From contig JADJWL010000027.1 in NCBI GenBank assembly GCA_016716385.1, positions 62,001 to 126,000 on the forward strand: DNA of 64,000 nt, read 5' to 3'. This stretch comes from Bryobacterales bacterium. Lineage in GTDB: Bacteria; Acidobacteriota; Terriglobia; Bryobacterales; Bryobacteraceae. The notes under the pieces are model-generated. The model saw only the letters and a list, made by a program, of their open reading frames with translations, was not told where the DNA came from and did no database searches. Below are positions 25,153 through 32,651 of the stretch, piece after piece. The position numbers and the translations under genes were made by a program. Position 1 is the first letter of the stretch. Each line of letters starts with the position of its first letter.

Positions 25153-26021
25153 CGCCAGCGCTGCCATTCCAGCCCGGGCGCATCCGTGCGGAACTGCACG
25201 AGGCGCCCCTGCTCGACTTCGGTCACGTACGCCGTCCGCCCATCGGGTCCGCCGAAACAGATATTGCTGGGCCGCTTCCCGAGCACGTCCACTTCGCGCA
25301 GGATCTTGCCCTCTGGAGTCACGATCGCCACCGTCCCCTTGCCGTAGCGCGTGATGTAGAGGTTGCCTCTTGCATCGACGCGCATTCCGTCCATGCCGTG
25401 ATCGGGAAACTGGATCACGAGGCGCTTCTCGCCCAAAGAGCCATCGGACCGGAGCGGAAACGCCCACACGTTGCGCTGCACGCTCTCGTTCACATACAGC
25501 GTGCGGCCATCGGGGCTCACATCGATGCCGTTGGTGGTCCCGAGGTTGGCCGCGACGCGCGTCACCTTGCCATGACGGCCGATCCGCCACACCTGCCCGG
25601 TGCTCTCTTTCCAGTTCGGATCCGACGCCCAGAGCGTGCCGTCAGCAGAGATGGCCAGATCGTTGGGCTGGTTCATCGAAGGCTCGTGCGCGAACACGGT
25701 GATCTTCCGCGTCGCCGGATCGATCCGCAACACGTTGTGTCCCGTGTAGTCGGCTACGTACATCTGGCCGGCGCGGTCGAAGCGGATGCCGTTGCCGAGC
25801 GATCCTTCGGGCATTTCCAGCCAGACTTCGGCTTTCCCGTCCGGGGTCACGCGCCCGATGGTCGGCTTGCGCTCGAAACTGACGGCGTAGATGTTGCCCG
25901 CGCGATCCACGCCCGGTCCTTCGATCTCGGGGGTGAAACTATGGGGCGCGGTGAGGGGGGTGGCGATGAAGAGGGCTTCGGCGGCCATGGCTAAGAGAAG
26001 CATGACAACAGAATAGTGCAT
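25149..26021 (-). CDS. Secreted SMP-30/gluconolactonase-like beta-propeller
   Basis: 290 residues with an N-terminal hydrophobic leader (SVVMLLLAMAAEALF). Repeated propeller blades are visible: VDRAGNIYAVSF, FDRAGQMYVADY, ISADGTLWASDP, VSPDGRTLYVNES, VDARGNLYITRY, each with the Asp-containing loop used for metal binding in SMP-30/lactonase proteins. Family members hydrolyse sugar lactones, but the same fold also serves as a generic binding propeller, so lactonase activity is only likely. Export points to a periplasmic role. Convergent with msrA (4-base overlap) and 15 bases upstream of the TrkH gene end on the other side. Confidence 0.83.
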   Translation of the reverse strand: MHYSVVMLLLAMAAEALFIATPLTAPHSFTPEIEGPGVDRAGNIYAVSFERKPTIGRVTPDGKAEVWLEMPEGSLGNGIRFDRAGQMYVADYTGHNVLRIDPATRKITVFAHEPSMNQPNDLAISADGTLWASDPNWKESTGQVWRIGRHGKVTRVAANLGTTNGIDVSPDGRTLYVNESVQRNVWAFPLRSDGSLGEKRLVIQFPDHGMDGMRVDARGNLYITRYGKGTVAIVTPEGKILREVDVLGKRPSNICFGGPDGRTAYVTEVEQGRLVQFRTDAPGLEWQRWR

Positions 26022-26036
26022 CGGGGCGCAAGCTTA

Positions 26037-27478
26037 TCACCTCCGCCAGAACGACGGCGTGAACACGACGATCGCCGTGAAGAACTCTAACCGGCCGGCA
26101 ATCATGCAGGCGGTGAGTACCCACTTCGCAGCGGCGGGAAGGTGCCCGTAGTTGTCCATCGGGCCGACCGAGCCCAGGCCGGGTCCGATGTTGAACATGC
26201 ACGCCGCGACGGCCGAAATCGACGTGAGGATATCGATCCCCATCGCGGCCAGCAGGAGACAGGCGGCCATGTTGAACAGGAACGAGAAGTAGATCAGGTT
26301 GAGGACGTTCTGGATCACCCCTTCGTCGATCACGTGGTCGCCCATGCGGATGGCGAAGACTCCCCGGCGTTCGACCATCCGGCGGAACTCGCGGCGCACC
26401 ACCTGGCTGAGCAGGACGATGCGAGAGACCTTCAGCCCGCCCGCGGTCGAGCCGGAGCACCCGCCGGGAAACATGAGCGCCAGCAGCAGCAACTGCGGCA
26501 GAGGCGGCCATGCCTCGAAATCGTCAGTGGCGAATCCCGTCGAGGTCGCGATTGCGGCGACCTGGAACAGGCTGGCACGGAACGCACGTTCGAGATCGTA
26601 GCCCTCGCGGAGCAGAACCAGCGCGATGACAAAAGTGGCTGCTGCCGTCAGAACGAGAAACGCACGAATCTCAACGTCGGAGAAAAACTTGCCGGGCCGG
26701 CGCTCGACCCATAGCTGGTGCTGGCGGGCGAAATTGATCCCGGCCAGCAGCATGAAGACGATCACGTACTCGATCAGCGGACTCCAGGTACGCTCCGATG
26801 CTGGCGCCGCGCGTCAGAACCCCCGGTACCGAGGGTCGAGAACGCGTGGCAGACCGCGTCGAAGACATCCATGCCGGCCAGCCGCAGCAGCACGTACAAC
26901 ACGAACGTCAGGGCGAAGTAGATCTTCCAGAGCGCGATCGCGGTCGCCGTGATACGCGGCTTCAGCTTTTCGGACTTTGCGCCGGAGAACTCGGCGCGGT
27001 ACAGGTGCATGCCGCCCGTGCCGAGCAGCGGCAGCACAGCGATCCCCAGAAGCACGATTCCCATACCCCCCATCCAGTGCGAGAAGTGCCGCCATAGTTG
27101 GAGAGATCGCGGCAGCACCTCGACATCGGCCAGGATCGTAGCGCCGGTCGTGGTAAAGCCGGAAGCCGCCTCAAAGACTGCGTCGGTATACGAAGAGAAG
27201 TACGGGGAGAAGTAGAAGGGCAGGCCCCCGAAGAACCCTGTGGAGAGCCACACGACGACCACCAGCAGCAACGCTTCCCGGACCACCAGGTCCGCCCGCG
27301 GCCGTGGACAGGCAGCCAGCAGCGCCGCCCCGCATGCGCATGTCGCCGCACACGCCCAAAGGAGCGGTCCCGAAGGGTCGTTCGTCCCCCAGATGGCCAG
27401 CGGCAGCGGGAGCAGCATCGCGCCTCCCAGCACCAGCAGGAACTGGGCCAGCACATAGCCGACGTTGGTCAGCCGCAT
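26037..27478 (-). pseudogene. trkH: TrkH potassium uptake transporter, reading frame broken twice
   Basis: The gene for the K+-conducting membrane subunit. Frame one (27478-26774) covers the first half, with pore-loop sequence AASGFTTTGATILADVE and GMGIVLLGIAVLPLLG; the last frame (26765-26037) resumes with VIVFMLLAGINFARQHQLW and includes another pore loop (AAIATSTGFATDDFEAWP) and FMFNIGPGLGSVGPMDNYG-like sequence. Between them, at about 26813-26820 and 26791-26799, two small indels shift the frame twice; the intermediate frame still encodes LTRGASIGAYLE, which fits TrkH. All parts together give a full-length protein of about 480 residues. Starts directly after the trkA stop. Either recent decay or base-calling errors. 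Confidence 0.85.
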
Positions 27479-28855
27479 CTAGCCCCGCCGTTCCGGATCG
27501 TCACGCAGGAACGCCGATTCCAACTTGGGCACCACGCTCTCCAGCGCGAAGAAAATGACCCGGTCGCCCACTTCGATTGAGGCGTCGCCGCGCGGAATCA
27601 GGACTTCTCCGTCCGCCCGTGCAATCGCGCCCACGATGGCGCCGTGCGGCAGGTGAAGATCCCGCAGCTTCTTTCCGACGTACTTGGATCCTCGGGGCGC
27701 GATCAGTTCGATCGCTTCGGCTTCTTCCTGGCGAAAGGTCGTGACAGACATCACGCGCCCCTTACGGACAAACTGCAGGATGCGATCCACCGCCGCCAGG
27801 CGGGGGCTGACCGTGGTGTGAATCCCGAGCCGCTGGGCCATTGCAATGTAGTTCAGCCGGTTGATGAGCGCGACGACCTTCTTGGCGCCGAGCCGGCGCG
27901 CCAGCAGAGAGGCGATGATGTTGTCCTCATCATCGTTGGTCAGGGCAAGGAATGCATCGATCCCATCGATGTTCTCCTCGACCAGCGTCGCCTCGTCGGT
28001 GCCGTCGCCGTGGACCACCACTGTATCCCGCAGGATGCCGGCGATCTTCTCGCAGCGGGCGGCGTCGCGTTCGAATAGCTTGACCTGTTTGCCCTGCTTT
28101 TCCAGATCCTCGGCGATGCGGATGCCCAACTGCTTCCCACCGAGAATAAACACCCGCCGCACTTCCCGCTGGGCGTGCACACCCATGAAGGCGAAGTCCG
28201 CATCGAGATCGGTGGCGGTCGTCACGATGTAAACGTGGTCACCCTCCTCGATCCGGTCCGGTCCGCGCGGAATGATCACCTGCGAGCCGCGAAAGATCAT
28301 CGCGATCAGGGAGTTCTTCGGCGGACCGGCGCGGTCCAGTTCCTCCATGGTCTTCCCGATCACCCAGTTGCCCGGCTCCACATGCATGCCGAAAAGCTTC
28401 ACTTCGCCTCCGGCGAACTCGTAGATGTCCGACACGCCGGGGACGCGCAGGACGCGGGGCAGCCGGGTGGCGATCTCCGACTCTGGATGAATGATCAGGT
28501 CGATGCGCAGGCCGGACTGCGCGGCGATATGGCGCCAGTGCTCCACTTCGTGGGTCCGGATGCGTGCGACTTTGATCTTCGCCTTCGATTCGGCCTCCGC
28601 CACCATGCAGCACAGCAGGTTGACCGAGTCGAAGCTGGTCACGGCGATGACCATTTCCGCGTCCGCCAGGCCGGCTTCGCGCAGGGACCGGACGCCGATC
28701 GCGCTGCCGCGAACGATGCGGGCGTCAAGATACTCGTTCAGGTGGGCGCACCGGGCGGGATCTTCTTCCAGGATGGTGATCTCGTTGCCTTCCCGAATCA
28801 ACCGGCGGGCGAGCAGCGAGGCGACCTCGCCGCCCCCTGCAATCAGGATCCTCAT
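27479..28855 (-). CDS. trkA: TrkA, NAD-binding regulator of K+ uptake
   Basis: 458 residues from ATG 28855, the usual TrkA length. Two RCK units in tandem: the first Rossmann fold starts MRILIAGGGEVASLLARRL, its TrkA-C domain includes GEVKLFGMHVEPGNWVIGKT; the second starts VFILGGKQLGIRIAEDL and ends with a TrkA-C domain (GSKYVGKKLRDLHLP, ASIEVGDRVIFFAL). TrkA sits on the cytoplasmic face of TrkH and gates K+ flow in response to NAD(H)/nucleotides. The stop codon touches the trkH start with no gap, so they form an operon transcribed trkA then trkH. Confidence 0.95.
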   Translation of the reverse strand: MRILIAGGGEVASLLARRLIREGNEITILEEDPARCAHLNEYLDARIVRGSAIGVRSLREAGLADAEMVIAVTSFDSVNLLCCMVAEAESKAKIKVARIRTHEVEHWRHIAAQSGLRIDLIIHPESEIATRLPRVLRVPGVSDIYEFAGGEVKLFGMHVEPGNWVIGKTMEELDRAGPPKNSLIAMIFRGSQVIIPRGPDRIEEGDHVYIVTTATDLDADFAFMGVHAQREVRRVFILGGKQLGIRIAEDLEKQGKQVKLFERDAARCEKIAGILRDTVVVHGDGTDEATLVEENIDGIDAFLALTNDDEDNIIASLLARRLGAKKVVALINRLNYIAMAQRLGIHTTVSPRLAAVDRILQFVRKGRVMSVTTFRQEEAEAIELIAPRGSKYVGKKLRDLHLPHGAIVGAIARADGEVLIPRGDASIEVGDRVIFFALESVVPKLESAFLRDDPERRG

Positions 28856-28904
28856 GCGTGCACCAGCCAGAATACCAGAGGGGTCGTGGGAACGCAGGCG
28901 CGCG

Positions 28905-29543
28905 TTACAGATCGGGATCGCCGCGCCGCGGTTTTCGCTGGAAATGGATGGACGTGAGCCACATGTGCCGGTCGACACCGATCCGGGCCGCCCGCTCCTC
29001 GAAGAAATAGCCGAGATCCAATTGAACCCACGGCGCCACCCGGAAACGCACGCCGGCCGCCAGGCGGGCGCTCCGCCAGCCGCCGTCGTCGAACAGATGC
29101 TCCTGGCTGGCGTAGGGAGCGATGGGCCCTTTGGCGCTCACCCGGAGGCGGGCGCGGTAACGATTGAAATCCGGAACTTGGTCGGGCAGGAAGCGCTCAT
29201 ACACTACCCTGCCGTCGATCTCATACCGCCGCACCGATCTCAGATCGGTTTCAACACCTCCGAAGATCCGGTGTCCGGCGATGAACGCGTCGTCCGCGCG
29301 CTGTTGCTGTTCGGCGTAGTAATAGCCTCCCAGCAGAGAGGTCCTGGGCGATGCGTGGTACGAAAGGATCGGTCCTCCGCGGAATTGGTACAGCCCGAGT
29401 TCGGCGGGTCTCGTCCGCAGGCGCCCATGCAGCAACAGATCGATCTTCGGACGCAACGGAATACTTCCGTCGAATCCATGCTGCGTCTCCACATCGGACG
29501 CGGATGCCGCGGCGGCAACGACAAGGATCAGGAGCAGGCGCAC
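28905..29543 (-). CDS. DUF2490-like outer-membrane protein
   Basis: 212 residues with a signal peptide (LLLILVVAAAASAS). The mature chain is made of alternating beta strands (GPILSYHASPRTSLLGGYYYAEQQ, HRIFGGVETDLRSVRRYEIDGRVVYERF, YRARLRVSAKGPI), as in the DUF2490 family of small outer-membrane barrels. The central aromatic strands and RARLRVS are the strongest match. No enzymatic motif. Divergent from the frameshifted secreted gene with an 85-base gap that includes a palindrome (29579-29591). Role unknown, possibly passive transport or surface binding. Confidence 0.75.
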   Translation of the reverse strand: MRLLLILVVAAAASASDVETQHGFDGSIPLRPKIDLLLHGRLRTRPAELGLYQFRGGPILSYHASPRTSLLGGYYYAEQQQRADDAFIAGHRIFGGVETDLRSVRRYEIDGRVVYERFLPDQVPDFNRYRARLRVSAKGPIAPYASQEHLFDDGGWRSARLAAGVRFRVAPWVQLDLGYFFEERAARIGVDRHMWLTSIHFQRKPRRGDPDL

Positions 29544-29628
29544 AGGAATTTTGGTATGGGAAAGGCGAGAAGCCTTCAGGATAGCCTATCCGGGCACCGT
29601 GGGGGTTTCGGTGTATGGTGGTACCAGG

Positions 29629-30271
29629 ATGCGCGTTCTCGCGGCGATGGCGTGCGCGATCTGCCTGCTCGCACAGGAAGCCGCTCCCCCCCTGTCACTC
29701 GTGCGGGGCGAGGTCCTGGAGACCGGCGACGGGCAATTCGGGCGTGCGCACGAAGAAAGATTCGGAAGTCCTCTGGTTCCGCTTTGATCAACACACGTTC
29801 TTCGAGCGCGAGGGCGAACGCCTGCAGGCCGGCATCCTGCGTGCCGGCCTGGTCGTGAACGTCGTCTCCGAACGGCGGGACAAACCGGGCTTCGCCTACG
29901 CTCGCCTCGTCCAGGTCGCCGACCGCCAGCCGGATGCGCAACCGGCCACCGAACCCAGGCGCACGCTCTCGGCGGGCCGGACCTGGTCTTCGTGGAGTGC
30001 GTTCGACTCGCTCCTGCTGCCGCGCGGGCGCCTGACATTCGCCGGAATCGTCGTCCGGCACGAAGACAGCCTGCTGGTTCTCCGCACGCGCAAGGATGGC
30101 CAGAAGGTGTTCCGGGTCCGCGACGATACCCGTTACCGGGCGCACGGGCGGCAAGCCGGCAGTGGCGACCTCGGACTGAATACCCAGGTGTTCATCCGTG
30201 CCGGGCGCGGGCTCGACAACGACCTCGAAGTCTATGAGGTTGTCTGGGGCGAGATCCTCGACCCGCGCTGA
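29629..30271 (+). pseudogene. Secreted protein of unknown function, single frameshift
   Basis: The ATG at 29629 opens a signal peptide (MRVLAAMACAICLLAQEA) followed by LVRGEVLETGDGQFG. At about 29740 an extra G in TTCGGGCG shifts the frame; the continuation in the next frame reads VRTKKDSEVLWFRFDQHTFFE and runs to 30271. Joined, the product is about 214 residues of beta-rich sequence with two OB/DUF5666-like segments (LVRGEVLE..., LTFAGIVVRHEDSLLVLRTRKDGQKVFRVRDDT). Such proteins often are periplasmic binding modules; no known motif is present. The gene lies upstream of the DUF2760/Hsp70 genes but has its own start region. Confidence 0.55.
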
Positions 30272-30313
30272 CGGCGTCTCACGGTATCCTGAAGGATTGG
30301 AGATTGCAGGCCT

Positions 30314-30829
30314 TTGGGACGGATCATACTTGCCTTTCGTAGTTTCTTTGCCATTCTCTTCAGCGGTTCTCTCCCGGACGACGCCGCGGCAGCGCTCGGC
30401 TTGTCGCGCAAGCCGGCCAAGCCCGCGCCGAAGCCCGGTCCGGAGCGCGGTCCGGCGGACGGTGCGATGCAGATTCTCGGCATCCTCCAGCGCGACGCGC
30501 GCCTCGTCGACTTCCTGATGGAGGACATCGGCGGCTACACCGACGATCAGGTGGGCGCCGCCGTCCGCGAGTTGCACGCGCAGTGCCGCGAGACTCTCGA
30601 TCGCTATGCCCGCGTCGAGCCGGTGATTGATGGCGTCGAGGGAACCTTCACCCGTGCGCCGGAGGGCGACGGGTCCGCGGTGAAGTGGATGGGGAACGTT
30701 CCGCCGAAGCCGCCGGAGGGCGGCACCCTGCGTCACCGCGGCTGGCGCTGCGTCCGGCTGGAACTGCCGCAACTCGGCGCGAAACAGAAGCCGGACATCC
30801 TCGCCCCGGCGGAACTCGAAGTTGAGTAA
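30314..30829 (+). CDS. DUF2760 family protein, partner of the Hsp70 pair
   Basis: 171 residues starting at TTG 30314. It opens with a hydrophobic stretch (IILAFRSFFAILFSG), then a Pro/Lys-rich linker, then the DUF2760 core: MQILGILQRDARLVDFLMEDI, GYTDDQVGAAVRELHAQCRETLDRY, and the ending LRHRGWRCVRLELPQL. The family is defined by co-occurrence with two atypical Hsp70 genes, as here. It overlaps the first Hsp70 start. Likely a membrane-associated co-factor of the Hsp70s; mechanism unknown. Confidence 0.88.
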   Translation: MGRIILAFRSFFAILFSGSLPDDAAAALGLSRKPAKPAPKPGPERGPADGAMQILGILQRDARLVDFLMEDIGGYTDDQVGAAVRELHAQCRETLDRYARVEPVIDGVEGTFTRAPEGDGSAVKWMGNVPPKPPEGGTLRHRGWRCVRLELPQLGAKQKPDILAPAELEVE

Positions 30830-32651
30830 GGCCACGGTGAGCGAATCCCGTTACGCCGTCGGAATCGACCTCGGCACCACCAATTGCGCCCTCGCCTATT
30901 CTCCGCTACCGGACGGCGCACCGGTCCGGACAGCGCCGGTCGCGCAGTTGGTGAATCCGGGGGAAGTGCGGGACGAACCGCTCCTGCCGAGCAGCCTCTA
31001 CCTGCCGGGCGCGGCGGACTTCCCGGAAGGGTCGCTGGCCCTGCCCTGGGACGACGCGCCGGAGACCGTCGTTGGGATGCTCGCCCGCAAGCGCGGCGTC
31101 GAAAGCGCGACGCGTCTGGTCGCCTCCGCCAAGTCCTGGCTGAGCCACGCCGGCGTCGACCGCACCTCCCCGATCCTGCCCTGGCAGGCGCCGCAGGGCG
31201 TTCCGATGGTCTCGCCCGTGGACGCTTCCGCGCGCTACCTGGAGCACTTGCGCCGCGCCTGGAACCACCAGTTCCCGGAGGATCCGCTCGAAGCACAGGA
31301 AGTGCTGGTCACGGTTCCAGCTTCGTTCGACGCGGTTGCCCGCGAACTCACGCTCGACGCCGCCGGGCGCGCCGGACTGCCCCGCGTCACCTTGCTCGAA
31401 GAGCCGCAGGCGGCGTTCTACGCGTGGATCGAGCGCCACGAGGCATGGCGCGACCAGGTACGGGCGGGCGACCTGATCCTGGTCGCCGACATCGGCGGCG
31501 GCACCACGGACTTCACGCTCATCGCTGTGATCGACCGCGACGGGGTGCTCGAACTGGATCGCGAGGCCGTCGGCGAGCACATCCTGCTCGGCGGCGACAA
31601 CATGGACCTGGCGCTCGCCCGGACGATCGAGACGGAACTCGCCGCGAAGGGCCGCAAGCTCGACGGGCAGCAGTTGTATGCACTCTGGCACCAGTGCCGC
31701 GCGGCGAAGGAGCGGCTGCTCACGCCCGGCGCGCCGCTGGACGAAGAGCCCGTGACGATCCTCGGGCGCGGCTCCGGTCTGGTCGGCGGAACGATCAAGG
31801 CCGCCCTGCGGCGGGCGGACTGCGACCGCGTCCTGCTCGACGGGTTCTTCCCCCGCGTCGGCAGCACGGACATGCCGCAGCGGCAGCGGCGCGTCGGTCT
31901 CCAGGAGATCGGCCTGCCGTACGCCGCCGATGCCGCCATCACACGCCACCTGGCGCGCTTCCTGCGCCAGCCGCCATCGCGCGCCGAACATGTCGCCCGC
32001 CGCGGTCCCGACGGCCTGGCTGCGCCGACGCACGTCCTGTTCAACGGCGGTGTGCTGCATGCCGGTCCGCTGCGGGAGCGGCTGATGGAGGTGCTCAACA
32101 GCTGGCTCGCGGAAGCGGGCTTCCCGCCGGCGCGGGTGCTCGAAGGCGAGGACCTGATGCACGCCGTGGCGCGGGGAGCCGCCTACTACGGCCGCGCGCG
32201 CCAGGGTCGCGGCGTGCGGATCCGTGCCGGCCTGTCACGCTCCTACTACGTCGGCATCGAGTCCGCGATGCCTGCGGTCCCGGGAATGCCGAGCCCCCTG
32301 AAAGCGCTGACCGTCGCGCAGTTCGGAACCGAAGAGGGCTCGCACGTGCCGGTGCCGGGCCGCGAGTTCGGTCTGATCGTCGGCGAACCAGCCGAGTTCC
32401 GCTTCTTCTCGTCGGCGGCCCGCAAGGACGACGCGCCAGGTGAACTGCTGGAAGAAATCGGACCGGATGTCGAAGAGATGTCGCCGATGGAGGTCGTGCT
32501 CGACGCCTCCCAAGGCGCCGGACAAATGACGCCGGTTTCGTTTGAAACAGTCGTCACCGAGACCGGCATGCTGCAACTCTGGTGCGTGGCCCGCGACGGT
32601 CGCCGCTGGAAGCTGGAATTCAACGTCCGGGAGCGCGTGGAGCAGACATGA
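30822..32651 (+). CDS. Atypical Hsp70 (DnaK-like) protein, first of a tandem pair
   Basis: 609 residues if TTG 30822 is used; GTG 30837 (MSESRYAVGIDLG) is an equally good start. The actin-like ATPase signatures are present: IDLGTTNCALAYSP (phosphate 1), LILVADIGGGTTDFTLIAV (phosphate 2) and FNGGVLHAGPL in the adenosine region. LVTVPASFDAVARELT and LLEEPQAAFYAWIE are classical Hsp70 motifs. The C-terminal part is short and unlike the DnaK substrate domain. Such proteins are not general DnaK chaperones; no J-protein or GrpE is nearby. It overlaps the second Hsp70 as ATGA, so both are translated together. Confidence 0.9.
   Translation: MSKATVSESRYAVGIDLGTTNCALAYSPLPDGAPVRTAPVAQLVNPGEVRDEPLLPSSLYLPGAADFPEGSLALPWDDAPETVVGMLARKRGVESATRLVASAKSWLSHAGVDRTSPILPWQAPQGVPMVSPVDASARYLEHLRRAWNHQFPEDPLEAQEVLVTVPASFDAVARELTLDAAGRAGLPRVTLLEEPQAAFYAWIERHEAWRDQVRAGDLILVADIGGGTTDFTLIAVIDRDGVLELDREAVGEHILLGGDNMDLALARTIETELAAKGRKLDGQQLYALWHQCRAAKERLLTPGAPLDEEPVTILGRGSGLVGGTIKAALRRADCDRVLLDGFFPRVGSTDMPQRQRRVGLQEIGLPYAADAAITRHLARFLRQPPSRAEHVARRGPDGLAAPTHVLFNGGVLHAGPLRERLMEVLNSWLAEAGFPPARVLEGEDLMHAVARGAAYYGRARQGRGVRIRAGLSRSYYVGIESAMPAVPGMPSPLKALTVAQFGTEEGSHVPVPGREFGLIVGEPAEFRFFSSAARKDDAPGELLEEIGPDVEEMSPMEVVLDASQGAGQMTPVSFETVVTETGMLQLWCVARDGRRWKLEFNVRERVEQT

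Noticed and set aside
30906..32162. 418-codon minus-strand frame opposite the first Hsp70
   Set aside because: Shadow frame; the plus strand has clear Hsp70 ATPase motifs.
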